Assembly: GCA_002989075.1 (NCBI GenBank)
Contig: PSQN01000010.1
Coordinates: 186,001 to 250,000, forward strand
Origin: Arthonia radiata
Taxonomy: Eukaryota > Ascomycota > Arthoniomycetes > Arthoniales > Arthoniaceae
Length of the DNA: 64,000 nt
Direction: 5' to 3'
Shown piece after piece: positions 33,562 to 45,000 of the stretch. Position numbers and translations under genes: made by a program. Every line of letters starts with the position of its first letter. The stretch's first letter is position 1. The notes beneath the pieces are model-generated. The model saw only the letters and a list, made by a program, of their open reading frames with translations, searched no databases and was not told where the DNA came from.

Positions 33562-35049
33562 TTATTTGCTTGCAATGAACGTCCGCTGTATAGCAAAACA
33601 GACAATCTCGACGCCAACAGACATAGCCGAAGCCATGACCCCGATCGAAAGCTTCGGAACGATTTCTGCCATAGAAAGGAGCCCTTTGAGATGTGCAGGG
33701 GCCACGGAGCTTGCAGCTTTCAAGCCGCTCAGACCTGCCAACGCGATGCCCATTGTCCTCAATTGCAAGGGGAACAACATCGTCTGGGCTTCTACGTATG
33801 CCAGGCCGCTAAATAGCTGTACAAGGCCGACCAATCGGTATGATGGAGGGCCGTCAGTCGGTGGCCACTCGTAGAGGTGGTCGTCCCGGATAGAACTTTG
33901 TGGTTCCTTGTCTTTGCCCTCATTCTGGTCCGTTCGCCGCAATCTCGGAAGATCACTGAGCTTTGAAACGATCAAATTATAGGATCGACCAATTACCGCG
34001 TGGTATCTGGTTAATACACCCTTTTTCCGGCCTTGCGTCGTTGAGCGGTCAAGCAATTGGCCGAGCGAGGCGGAGGATAGAACCTCGGTAGCCTTGAAGA
34101 CGCAGATTGCATAAATAGAAGTCGATACCCAAGCTCCTAGGAGCGTCGCAGTGTAAGTCGATGTGAAAGTTGAGTGCTCAAATCTGGCGGCAGATGATTG
34201 AGAAAACACTGCAGAGGCTGGGCGGATAAGGTTGAGATGCCAGAGCCAATTCGTGAGTAGCAATGGTGCAATCGCTAAAGCTCCGTAACTATAATTGGTG
34301 TGTGTCAGCGTAGATATGTATGAAACGGCATTTGGCGGAGGCTCATACGAGGGATATTCGGCAGGGTTTTCGTCTTCCTGCTTCTCCTGAGCATTTGCGA
34401 GTTGCCGATGTCCCGATCGAGCAGGCGAAAGTGACCCCACTCCATCGACGATGGTCACGAGAGCAGTGTTGTAGACCGCCTGAGCCACGGTCATCGAGAT
34501 GAACCGTCCGCCCAGCAAATCCGATGTGAGAATACCGCGCAGACTGTGGTTTGACGACCTCAAGTCAGAGATAGCGCGGGGGATCAAGCAATCCCAAATG
34601 TACCCTTGCAATCCTATTCGAAGATAATGAAGTATGCTGTCCGGCGAGAATCTTGACTCTGTCTGAGGTGGTGAGGATCTCCCCTCGTTGGCGAGATCGA
34701 TATCTGAGTCAGGCGGCTCTGCACTTTCTACGCTGAACTCTGTGACCGCGTTTTGGGCGGCTCTCAATCCAGCCTCAATGTGAGCGTTGTAAGGATGTTG
34801 CAACGGACGACCCTTTGCGTTGTATACTTGCACACCTCGCAGAGTCCCTTGAGAATCCAAACGGCCGTAGACATTGTCAGAAAGCGGACGGAAATGCTCA
34901 TAGCCAGGTGGGTCTGGAGTCCATTCTGGAGCTCTGTCGAAGGCTCGTCCGAAGGCAACACGTAGTATATGGGCCTCGCGACCCCTTATTGATAGACCAG
35001 GTTAGCTGTGACTATTACAGTCTCGTAAAAATGGTACTTGGACTTACAT
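33562..35049 (-). CDS. Orphan multi-pass membrane protein
   Basis: The main exon (34984-33562) is open through to the stop and gives about 474 residues. The frame reaches upstream through GREAHILRVAFGRAF and RAPEWTPDPPGYEHF to an acceptor at 34985. The only good donor upstream (GTAAGT after 35048) leaves AT, which with the first G of the main exon forms ATG in the context ACCATGG. The start codon would thus be split by a 63-nt intron; another ATG 5' of it is out of frame. Hydrophobic segments include YGALAIAPLLLTNWLWHL, LLGAWVSTSIYAICVF, LVGLVQLFSGLAYV and MASAMSVGVEIVCFAI. The N-terminal 100 residues are hydrophilic. I do not recognise the family; location in a membrane is all that can be inferred. 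Confidence 0.68.
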
Positions 35050-35454
35050 GGTGTGTTGGCATTCTCAATTGAAAGTGTGAGGGGGGTCCTATGACAAAAC
35101 GCAAGCGGAAGTCGCGACAGTGAAGATACCCTCTAAATCACGTGACCACATAGAGGGTACCTTGCATTAGCTCGATCTCGGACGCAGTCCGGCCGTTGCA
35201 GACATCCGGCAGATCTGCACAGAACCTCGGGAGCGGAAAAGCTCCATCCAGAAGCGCATCATAGACCCACGGACCGACGCTTCTACATTCGCAAGTCCTC
35301 TTCCGAACAATAATACCCCTTAAACCATTGTACCCATCCAAGAGAAATCAGGCGATCTGCATAACCTGATACGTCGCTCCAACAATTCTAAGCGGAAGTG
35401 ACCCGCAGCTGTCAACCATTGGATCTCGAAGAAAACACAAATTCCCCTTCGAAG
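35050..35454. promoter_or_regulatory. Divergent promoter region, membrane protein / COQ10
   Basis: 405 bp between two start sites reading outwards. No specific element recognised. Confidence 0.35.
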
Positions 35455-36249
35455 ATGAGCGGAGGTACCACCTGTATGCGTCTGTTGTCCAGACCAGCTC
35501 GACAAGTCAGGAGAGCACCATTGTTTAAACGCAACACCCATAACAGCTTCGAGCGTCAACAACGACGGACCTTCTTCACAACACCACCGCTCTTCTCAGA
35601 CTCCGGCAAGGCCACTCTCCTCACAGCATCTCGAACTCTATCATACCCAGCCTACTCGATCTTTAAAGTCATAGCGGACGTCGACTCGTATCCTCAATTT
35701 CTACCCTACGTACGCGCTGCAAAAGTAATCGCAGACTCTCCACGACCAGATAGCCATCACAACGAGAAGTGGCCGGCACTAGCTTCACTCACAGTTGGCT
35801 TTCAAGACAAAATCGCAGAAACATATACATCAAAAGTATTCTGCGCGCCTCCAGGACCGCATAAAGGACGAGCCGGCGTCGGCTTCGTCGAGGCCATATC
35901 AGGATCAGACGCGCCCAAGCCTAAATTCAAAATGGACGAAGACGTGAGCCACTACGATGATGTCGAGGCGCAGATACCAGCAGGAACGAATAGCGGCCCC
36001 TTAGCTTTCTTGAGGACGAGGTGGACGGTGTCTGAATACCCACATAAACCGGCGCCGGCCAATGCAGAAAGCACACACGCCGCGAACCTGGAACCTAACC
36101 AGAAGGCGCACGAGAAGACCGACGTCAATCTTGCCGTTGAATTCAAGTTTAATAGTTCGATGTACGATATGCTTGGACAGGCGGCGAGTGGGAAGGTCGC
36201 GGACATGATGATTGACGCGTTTGAGAAGCGGGTGAAAGAAGTGCTATAG
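35455..36249 (+). CDS. COQ10: Coenzyme Q-binding protein Coq10, mitochondrial
   Basis: A single exon encodes 264 residues. Coq10 is a START-fold lipid-binding protein of the inner mitochondrial membrane, needed for ubiquinone function in respiration. The presequence (residues 1-45) is rich in Arg and Ser with few acids. The START fold begins at LSYPAYSIFKVIADVDSYPQ and includes LTVGFQDKIAETYTSKV and a C-terminal VEFKFNSSMYDMLGQ helix region. A hydrophilic insert of about 60 residues interrupts the middle of the fold. Start chosen at the first ATG of the frame (MSGGTTCMRL). Confidence 0.93.
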   Translation: MSGGTTCMRLLSRPARQVRRAPLFKRNTHNSFERQQRRTFFTTPPLFSDSGKATLLTASRTLSYPAYSIFKVIADVDSYPQFLPYVRAAKVIADSPRPDSHHNEKWPALASLTVGFQDKIAETYTSKVFCAPPGPHKGRAGVGFVEAISGSDAPKPKFKMDEDVSHYDDVEAQIPAGTNSGPLAFLRTRWTVSEYPHKPAPANAESTHAANLEPNQKAHEKTDVNLAVEFKFNSSMYDMLGQAASGKVADMMIDAFEKRVKEVL

Positions 36250-36369
36250 ATAAGTCATGATGGTGCAATCCAGCCATTGGAAGAGCAACGACAATGGAGT
36301 TCTTAAAAGCATATGTAATTGATAATGACCACCCTGATCCATCACACTATTCGATGATACAGTGTCCTT

Positions 36370-36403
36370 CCACGACTTCCCATGACTTCCCATAACTTCC
36401 ATT
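36370..36403. repeat. Short 10-bp tandem repeat
   Basis: About 3.5 copies of CA(C/T)GACTTCC lie end to end between COQ10 and FCF1, in the shared 3' region of two convergent genes. Confidence 0.6.
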
Positions 36404-36480
36404 CAAAACGCCACGCTATGCTCCTAAACACTGGGCTCGCATATGCATTGATAGCCATGATGGTTCTCAAATTGTGGTGA

Positions 36481-37231
36481 TCACTTCTCAGGAGCATCCG
36501 GCAGCCGCTCAATCGAGTACTTCCCTCGCCCCACACTTATCAGCGGCACACCCGGCACCTTGCGTATCCTCCGCTTCAAGTCGCGGTCATTGGTCGCAAC
36601 GATGTAAACTCTCGACTTGACTACGCGATCCACAAGGCAGTCATCAGCATACACACCTTTATGGTCACAACTGAGCCTACGAAACCCGTCAGCGTCCTCT
36701 CATTGTAACCAAGTAACTCTCAACGCACCTCTCCCACCGTTCATCTCTCGCAATCTGCAACGCAAGCCGGTATTTCGGACCCAGCTTCTCCATCTCAGCC
36801 ATCACGCAGGAGGTGATCATGGGTCGTACGGTACTGCTCAGGCAGTCCATGAGAGATTCGAGGAGCGGCAGCTTCGCGCGTATCGTATGACTCAGGAAAT
36901 TTGTATCGATGAGGATGGGGTAGGGGGCTTGTAAGGCCGTGTTGTAGGAGAAGAACATGTGTGTTGGTGCTGCGGGCCTGTCGTGGAAAACATGTCAGTG
37001 TGTGCGTTTCTCTTCGGACAGCTCGTGGTATCTCACGCTTCTCGAACGACACTATCGCCCTTCTCTTTCGCCTTCTGGATCTGCTCCGCTCGCTGCTGGT
37101 TCTTCTTCCTGCGATACTGTAAGTATTGGCGAGTGTCGCAAAGTGGCTGGACGTGCATACAATCGCGAATCACGTTGGCCAATCATCCGCTTCATCGTCG
37201 CGAACTTGCGCGTCTTCTTCTGTACGCCCAT
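36481..37231 (-). CDS. FCF1: PIN-domain nuclease Fcf1/Utp24
   Basis: Four exons join to about 198 residues, the family size. Fcf1/Utp24 is the PIN nuclease of the SSU processome that cuts pre-18S rRNA at early sites. The N-terminus MGVQKKTRKFATMKRMIG is diagnostic. The PIN acidic residues lie in PILIDTNFLS, YADDCLVD and VATNDRDLKRR. The C-terminal VPGVPLISVGRGKYSIERLP is also typical. Splice joins were fixed by restoring RDSRLYRRKK, VREAPAAPTHM and ERLSCDHKG. Confidence 0.95.
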
Positions 37232-37654
37232 GATGGTATTGCTACTTCGGCGTGATAGATCTCAGGCGCTGTTTTGACGACTTGAGGACACTGGAAAGCC
37301 CAGACCACTTTGCCAAGATTTCGCGAAATCAGGTTGGCGCGCTACCATCATACCCGATCGAGACAAGCTGCTCGCATCCTTCATTGAACAGCGACGCGCT
37401 TGTCACCTCTCTACTTGCTCGAGCCTCGACGGCATTCACCTTTGCGACCTGCACCACATTACAATAATGCCGGAGCTTCGCGTCGTCGAAAACGGCGGCG
37501 TTAACTAATTTCTGTGACGATAAAGCTGCGAAGTCTTGCTCTCTTGCTATCGCGCAATCTCGAGTGTTTCTGGATACGACCGTGACGACCTCCCGGCTTT
37601 CACCTCAGTTTCACGCCTAGTGATGAACATATCAATAAAGCGTCTCAGGCGCTA
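37232..37654. other. Intergenic, upstream of FCF1
   Basis: No coding region supported; holds the FCF1 promoter. Confidence 0.45.
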
Positions 37655-38072
37655 TTAGATGTCTTCATACGTCGATACGCTATCGAAATACGCGCCGTAC
37701 TGGACTAAAGGGAGAAGATGATCAATGTAGACGACATATACGAGAAGATGGGTCTGGTGGATCTTGCAATCCGCAAGCGATCTCCAAACTTCGTCCACGA
37801 ACAGCTTGAACTCATTGTTACCGCTCCACATGTCGGGTTCTGCTCCGCGGCGTAATCCGCCAAATACCTCGTTCAGCTGCGCGTCGAAAGCAGGTGCAGT
37901 GACCACGGATTGGACCTTTGGTCCTTGGCTTTGGAAGATAAGAATAGCTGCATGCTCATTCTACTACGAAGCGCCATGCTACGCCCCATTGCCTGCGAGG
38001 CATGGCTGTAAACTAGTGTAGTACGCGCTGACGCCATGCCTCGGTGTTCTTAGGAGTGTGGGAACTCTGCAT
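37655..38072 (-). CDS. Hypothetical small protein, two exons (117 aa)
   Basis: Exon 1 (38072-38025) and exon 2 (37960-37655) join in frame to 117 residues. The product reads as protein-like: AAILIFQSQGPKVQSVV, then LNEVFGGLRRGAEPDMW and a hydrophobic LLVYVVYIDHLLPLV near the end. The intron has a GTACTA donor and TAG acceptor but no clear branch point. I do not recognise a family. It could also be a remnant of a longer gene. Confidence 0.3.
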
Positions 38073-38747
38073 GAGCTTCAAAACTCACCCTCTGACGTTG
38101 ATGCTGTATCCGCCGTTGCCACACGGTGCACGACATTTGATTACTGATACTTCGTTCAGTAGGCTTACCGGTCATAACGTGGCCGGACTTGGAGATGCAC
38201 AGCTGTCAAGAACGTAATGAGACTTGCCGGGTTTCTAGGCAACGTGTTCTTCTTCAACAATCTAGATCAACAATTTAGATCAACAATCAATTTTGCGGTC
38301 GACAACGCAGCGAAAGGTCAGACACACTCATTACGAGGTCCCATCCGAGATCGCTTAATTGCCCAGAAGAAGCATTCTTCGCCACAGTATTCGCGTTTCC
38401 TGCCCAATGCAGCTTAGCAAGGCTTGTATTGCACTACGAGTCGCGAACAACTAATTGCGATCCGCTCTAGCAAGTCATGCTCACTGTCGTACGTCGGTTT
38501 ACCCTATGCTATGTTACTGTTGTCTCAAAGTCCAAGTACGTGGCATCTTCTTATGACGATGCTTGAGAGCCCTTATATATATTTTACGGCTCTTCTATCT
38601 TATCCTCCTAGACTTGTGTCAGGCACTCATCTACAATTTCGAATTCTGCTTCCTATCTGAGACTTTATCTGAGGTTCTAAACAACAGCACACCGTACACT
38701 TACGCATTGTCTACGACACACAGAGCTCACAAAGTAACACGCAGCAA
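38073..38747. other. Intergenic, rather AT-rich
   Basis: No gene supported. Contains a short direct repeat (two copies of TAGATCAACAAT near 38261-38288). Confidence 0.45.
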
Positions 38748-39182
38748 ATGTCTACTTCCGCGTCAAGAGCTACTGCATTGAGAGAAGGTACACCGGAAGA
38801 TACTAGACCGGTAAACAATTGGGTGAGGGGCGTCGAAAGAAAGGCAAAAAAGCTAGAGGACGAGGCGCTCAAGCTAGAGAACGAGGTCCATAAAGTCGAG
38901 GGTAACCTAAAAGCTCTAGGCAAGTCCAAAGGGAGCAATAGCAAGGCGGATCAGAAAGCAGCCGAACTCATGGCGAGCGAGGCTAGGCAACAGGAACGTG
39001 AGAGAGACTCGTGAGTAAGATCCTTAGCGATAACGACTTCGTTGCTAACTAGATTCAGGATGAGAGAAAGGGCCGCCGAGAATAGGTTTCAGGCCGCTGA
39101 GCATAGGTTAGATGCAAAAAGGGAGCCCCGAATCCGAGATGATGAGGAGAACCTACCCGCCGATCGCAGGTCTTACAGATAG
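38748..39182 (+). CDS. Small coiled-coil orphan protein (128 aa)
   Basis: Two exons (38748-39010, 39059-39182) join in frame to 128 residues. After a Ser/Thr N-terminus comes NNWVRGVERKAKKLEDEAL and a long, highly charged helix with heptad-like spacing (Lys, Glu, Ala, Leu), ending in Arg/Asp/Glu. The intron is 48 nt with a GTGAGT donor, GCTAAC branch and CAG acceptor, which supports a real gene. No family recognised. Confidence 0.6.
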
Positions 39183-40096
39183 ATATGACCATTCGTGTAT
39201 TTGGGAACCAGCCTCGCGGTGTGTCAGAACTTAGCCTGGCATGTTCCTAAGAGAATCGTTCGGCCATAAAATCTTGCCTGTTATTGTTCGATGTGGTGGC
39301 TCTGTGTAGCCGATACAGCACTTTTTCTTTCGATTCTGTCGCACGCCTCTTGCAGCTCCAACCAAGCACAGCTATATCAAACTTATTGCGTTTCGTCCCA
39401 GTTTCACACAGCTGCTGTTCCAGCCCAGACTCTGCGCCGTGCAGCGAAAACCTCGCAGAGGGCGATCAGGTATGAGCCTGATTCTCGGTCGTCGTTATCG
39501 CATCTGCCATTTCTTCACCTTTACCTACCTCGTCTGTCTTCCACATCACATAATTATTCGAGAACATGAAGAGGTCGCGGGCGGTCTAGGTGGAGGGCCG
39601 CCAGCCACCCCGATAGGCTACACAAAGGCCACTTTTGTTGCAGCCTCTGCAAAGTCTGGTTGAGATGATGGGTCGATCTCGTTGCTCACATCGTTTTCGT
39701 CCTGCTCGTCGGCCCGCGTGAATTCGAAGAGCTTCTTGCGACCCTGCTATAAGGTGTTTGGAGGGTGGGCGTCCAGTAGCAGCTTAGACAGAGGCCATGC
39801 TAGCGACGACAGAGAGGCAAGACTACAACGACAAAGGCTGCTCACTACACCATACTGAGCCCGAAGGCGAGTAGCTACTCTGGACATAGTTATTCTCGGA
39901 CAGCCTTCTGATACCACGAAAGGAGATCAAGAGCCGGGCATGCCCTGTCCACATCGCCAAGATTTCACAAAATCACCCGGCCGGCACACACTCTCTCGGC
40001 CGGTACCGAGCAAGTGCGCGATCAATGGCGGCGACTGACTCCGACAGAACGGTATCTCTGCACTCACCTACAACAGCATCGTCCACGCAGTGAACC
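39183..40096. other. Intergenic, about 0.9 kb
   Basis: No coding region supported; short overlapping frames only. Right end is the promoter of the gene at 40097. Confidence 0.45.
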
Positions 40097-41662
40097 ATGT
40101 CCACCAACCCACCACCGCGCCTTCCCCTCGGCGTCCCCAATCCCCTCCGACCCCCAGACCGCCCGCCAGCCTCCCTTCCCGCCTCCAATCCCCGCCCGCG
40201 CAAACGGCGCCGCCTTTCCTCCCCTCACTCCTCACACTCCATTCCCTCCCATTCTCCCTCTTTCCCCTCCACTACCTCACCCACTTTCCCTTCTCTCTCA
40301 TCTACCACATCCTCTTCAACCCCATCGACCCTCCCAAACCACCACCGCAACCCCCGCACCCTCTACTCCGCCGTCTCCGGGCGCGCTACAACCCGCCGCG
40401 CCGACACCGACGCCTCGACCTTTCATCCCGTTGTTGGTGCGCCGCTTACTCCGTGGGAGTCTTTAGCCTTGACGAGTCGAAAAGCGCCGGAAAGGTATGA
40501 AGAGCCTGAATTAGATTGCTGGGATTTTCAGCGGTGGTTGCCGGAGCGAAGGACGTATGGGGGTGATGTGTATAAAGATGGTGTGGAGGTTGAGATTTTG
40601 AGAGAAAGGTGGACTGAAGAGGCGGAGGGGTTGGTGGAGGGAGGTGAGACGGGGAGTGGCAAGAGGGATGGGCGTGGAGATGGGGAAGAACAAGTAGATG
40701 GAGAGGATGACGAAGATGGGCAACTAGACGAAGAGGAGGACGATACCGAGAAGGGGCTGAAGAATGAGGAGCCACGCAGCTTTTTGAGAAATCACGAACC
40801 CCCCTCAACCACATTACGCAGAACCACCGGTCTGCCCAGCGACGACATAACCAAAGCGCTCCTCCGCTACACATCTTATTTCTACCACGCCATGCACACC
40901 ACCACGCCCCCACACACCAGTTCACCCCCAACTAACCCCGATCAACCGCCCATGCCACGCCACACACAAAACCACAGCCTCCACAGCCTCGACGAAACCG
41001 CCCTCCTCGCCCTCTCCATACTTATGGAAGAAAGCGCACGCGCAGTCGTGTTGCCGAAACCGTCTGCCAGTCCCACCACTTCCACGACTTCCACCACATT
41101 CGCCACATCCGCAGACGCAACTCCTAATCCCAAAGATACCCCATTCAATGCACACGCAGCAGACCAACCCGAAGGCTGGCGTGCCCTCATGGTCGGGCTG
41201 AAGAGTGAGAGGGACGAAGACGCGCTTGATGTTGTGGATGGGACGGGGATGGGTGTGATAAGAGGTGGTTGGCGTATGAGGCGGGATCGGCGGGATTGGG
41301 AGAGGCGGAAGAGGAGGCGGGCGCATGGGGGGATGGATGTTGGGGATAGTGGTGATGGGGAGGAGTCTGAGTTTGGGAGTGAGGGGGATGGTGTGGAGAG
41401 AGATGGTATGGACAGAAGGGGGGAGGAGAGCAGCGGGACGAACGCTGACGACGATTCAGACGAGTCTCAGAGCAGTAAAAGCGACGTGAGCGGCGCATCA
41501 GATAGCAGTGCAGCTGCTCCTGCTCATCGAGACGCGCGACGGGGTAAACCGGAAACAAAACCTGCAGTGACCGTCAACACAGAGCACAGCAGCGACAGCG
41601 ACAGCACACACAGCAGCGAAAGGTCCAACAGTATTCATGGAATGAAATCCGCTTCTTCATGA
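40097..41662 (+). CDS. Low-complexity nuclear protein, unknown function
   Basis: A single exon encodes 521 residues. The first 100 residues are Pro/Ser rich with a basic patch RPRKRRRLSS that looks like a nuclear import signal. A short folded block follows (ELDCWDFQRWLPERRTYGGD), then an acidic run, then two blocks that look conserved (ITKALLRYTSYFYHAM and LDETALLALSILMEESA). A basic RRDRRDWERRKRRR patch and a Ser/Asp/Glu-rich tail complete it. The LDETALLAL helix recalls RNA polymerase I initiation factors of the Rrn9 type, but I cannot support this by eye. Confidence 0.65.
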   Translation: MSTNPPPRLPLGVPNPLRPPDRPPASLPASNPRPRKRRRLSSPHSSHSIPSHSPSFPSTTSPTFPSLSSTTSSSTPSTLPNHHRNPRTLYSAVSGRATTRRADTDASTFHPVVGAPLTPWESLALTSRKAPERYEEPELDCWDFQRWLPERRTYGGDVYKDGVEVEILRERWTEEAEGLVEGGETGSGKRDGRGDGEEQVDGEDDEDGQLDEEEDDTEKGLKNEEPRSFLRNHEPPSTTLRRTTGLPSDDITKALLRYTSYFYHAMHTTTPPHTSSPPTNPDQPPMPRHTQNHSLHSLDETALLALSILMEESARAVVLPKPSASPTTSTTSTTFATSADATPNPKDTPFNAHAADQPEGWRALMVGLKSERDEDALDVVDGTGMGVIRGGWRMRRDRRDWERRKRRRAHGGMDVGDSGDGEESEFGSEGDGVERDGMDRRGEESSGTNADDDSDESQSSKSDVSGASDSSAAAPAHRDARRGKPETKPAVTVNTEHSSDSDSTHSSERSNSIHGMKSASS

Positions 41663-42058
41663 TTCAGAGGGCTACATAGCACTCCGGTATCTGCCTCTCC
41701 CCTCGCATATACACATCGTACACTCGCTAGCGTCGTGGCCCATCGCGTGATAGAGCTGTAAAGGGTGAGTGCCGAATGTCGTGAATAATCGCTGTCAATT
41801 GAAACGGCAGGGGTATCGTGGAAAATCCCAAACATTCTCGAGATTGAAAATTAGACGTTAAGAAATAGTGCTGGGTCGTTAAGTTAGAAATACTGTAGGT
41901 GGTTGTCGTGTCGTTATGGCGGGGCGCAGTTGGAGGGCGTGACAGATTGGTCGTAAAGAAGGTGTTCAGATTGGATGGTCAGGTTGGGTGTTGTCGGCAA
42001 AGGTGTCATTCCCAATGGTGGGATGGCACATGTTTCATATTCGAGTCGGTTGCAGTCA
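41663..42058. other. Convergent 3' region
   Basis: Nothing coding is supported between the two convergent genes. Confidence 0.45.
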
Positions 42059-45000
42059 TCATTCTTCTCGTAGATGGCCCATGTTCTCTTTGAGCCGGTT
42101 GAAGCTGCTCTTGCGTCTGGCGGTCTCCGGAGGCTCGGCACTGAGGTTGATGTTGCCGAGCATGGCGCTCTCTCGTCTCGCCCGGCGAGATGTTGCCGCT
42201 GCCGCATTTGTCGAGGCATAATTATCTGATGCGGTGCCGTTGCCATTGCTCAAAGAGGTCATGCTTGGACTGTCCCTACCCCGAAGTGAAGACACGAAGG
42301 AGCTCGGCGAAGACGATGCAGAAGGTATGAAATGTCCGAGACCGCTCAGCTGGTCATTACTCTGGCCTTCGCTGTTTTGCGGAGGAGGTGTGGATCGAGA
42401 GGTAGGCGTTGGCGTCTTGTAGGATCTGGACGCTGAAGATGGGGACTGTCCTGTCTGACGTGCCATAGGAGTAAGGTCGTAGCCACCGCTTCGCATTGAC
42501 GACGGACTCCCTTCTCGCGGCATGTTGGAAACTTGGCGTAGCTGTTGACGCTGCTCAGCGAGATGCTCAGTGAAGCTGTTCTGGCTTGTCTTTGGGCTGT
42601 GTTGAGACAGCTCGTTGATTCGCTGCTGCGCTGTAGCGCTTCCCATGCCAGTAGACGCCGCAATGTTCTGCATCTGACTCTCTGCAAAGGAGATGTGTGA
42701 TGCGTCAGGGTTCGCAGCTTTGAAGGTGGCGATGTTCTCGAGCACGGGTGACGCAGTGTCAGGATCTGCAGGTGCCGCAGTGAAGACAGAATCGAAGTCA
42801 CCGATGAACATGAACATGAGAGGGTTCGGAATGTTGAGGGTAGGCGCAAAGACAATGCCGACGTTCTTAAGCGTCATGCGGTTCATCTCGGAATTGTTGA
42901 CCACCTTTATGAGATATCGCGAGAGAGCGACCAGGACTTCCCGGTTGGCTTCGGGAAGTTGGTGAATCAGCAAGTTGATGGCCGCGAGGCGTTTGCTCTT
43001 TTCTTCTACTTCTATGGAGGAGTCAGTATCGTAAGCTCTTTCTATGTGAAGAACCAGAGTGGCGACAGCACTTACCGAGAACTTTCGTAAAATCCACAAA
43101 CTTCTCCTTCGTCAAAATGGTATCAGGCAGCTCACGCAAGTAGAGCTTGAGCAGTGAAGCGACAGCATGTATGTCAATATAAGGGCCCTCCACAAGATTG
43201 ACATCTCGCTCTGCATCAAAGCGCTCCTTGAGATGTCTGATGAGGGTGTTGGATCCGCTCAGACGGAAGATGCCTTCCTCGCTAGCGGCGTCGTTGGCTT
43301 CGAGGTATTCGATGCAGCGGTACACAGGCGATGGGATGCAAATGCTAACGCCTGTGGGCTGCGAATACTCCGCGGCATCAGCAAGAGGCGCACCAAACAC
43401 AGCGCGAGTCGGTGCGCGCTTGTCAGGATTGGTTGGTGGTCGCGGACTGAGGCCTCTCTTGCCTCCATGGGCCGACTGCGGTTCCTCCAGATTCGACCGC
43501 ATGAAGCCGAACATACTACGCTTCTTGATCTCCTTCTCTTTCGCCCGTGTAGGGGACGGTGACTTGTTGCCCCACATTGAGGCGTTCTGGATCGGCCCTC
43601 CTGCCACGGGCCCAGAGATGGAAGGGTGCTGGGTTGTTGATGTGCTGGCGCTCGAGGAGGATTGATCATCTGGCAGAGGAGACGGTGCCAAAACGCTGGT
43701 AGGTGTTCCCAACTTCGGTGCGTCCAACGCAATTGTGTCGTCATAATGAATAGCCTGCAAGTCGCGAGCAGCTTGACTGTCGATGCTGTCTTGAGCACGT
43801 TGCTTCCTTGTGGTCGACTCGAAAGAACTCTGGCTCTTTGAGTGCGGCACTTGGCCAGCACGCGGCGAGCTTGGTGGTGATTCCACGAAGGGGTGCGGTG
43901 CGCCGATATGTTGCATCAAAGCATCGACCCAGACATCACGCTCTTCGTCACTCTCTGCACAAAGAACATGCCGTATTGTGCTATTTGAATCCTTTCGCTT
44001 GGGTTCTATGATCGTGAAGGCGTGGCGGAACTCTTCGTCTTCCTCGAGGTCGACTTTCGCGTTTGGGCTAGCGATCTTTGCTTGCTGAAGCTTGATGATG
44101 CCTAACGGAGCTCCTCCTGGGGAGTCGAAGTGCTTGAAATGCGAGTTGTCGAGAATGAAGTAGCGCGATTTCCATCCTCCAAATTGCTTTCCTTTCTTGG
44201 CGAGATATCCTTCCTTGCGGGTCTTTGTTTTAGGTGAAGCAGGAGAGTTCGGCTCATCCGACATCGAAGACAAGTCGGCGTGCTCTTCGGGCGGAATAGC
44301 GTCTTTTGACAAATAGTCACACACGATCAGGGATGTTTTGTCGTCCATATTTGTGTTCAGCATTGCTTCGAAGTATCGGTTGAGGGCGGCACGACGCGCG
44401 TCGATCTTTGCAGGCGCGTGACCTGAGAATATGCTGCGGTCTGGCGGGCTTGACTTCAGTCTTACGAATTTACGAAGAGCGTAGTCAAGTGCTGACAGTG
44501 TAGATGGCTTCTTCTCTACGCGCCACAGCTGCTTGCCGCTTGATCGTAAATGAACGCCCAGTGTAAAGACATTATCGTCGTCGCTACTCTTCGAAGACAC
44601 ACTATGCGTTGCAGGTCGCAGGCGCGAAGACCAGACCTTGATGATGATAAGAGAGAGCGAACTAGGCGACAGCAGAAGTCCGGGGTACTGTTCTGCCACG
44701 AAGCCACGGTAGATCTCCCTGGGATATGATTCCTGTGGAGAGGTTAGCGCACTTGTATTCGCTTTCGGCTGGATGCGCTCGGCCATTGACGTCGTTATGG
44801 ATAGATCGGGATTTTGGCGGCTGCCTGGAAGAGGTAAAGATGAGCTCGGAGCATTGTTCGGTAACGGGATGGGATACTTCGGTGCTCGTGGCGAAAGAGG
44901 AAGTCCTTGGCGAGGAGAGAGTGGACCAGGTGACGGTAGCCCATTCAAAGGCGCACGAGGTAGGGGAGCATTTGCGATCCGATCACTTGGTTTCGGACTC

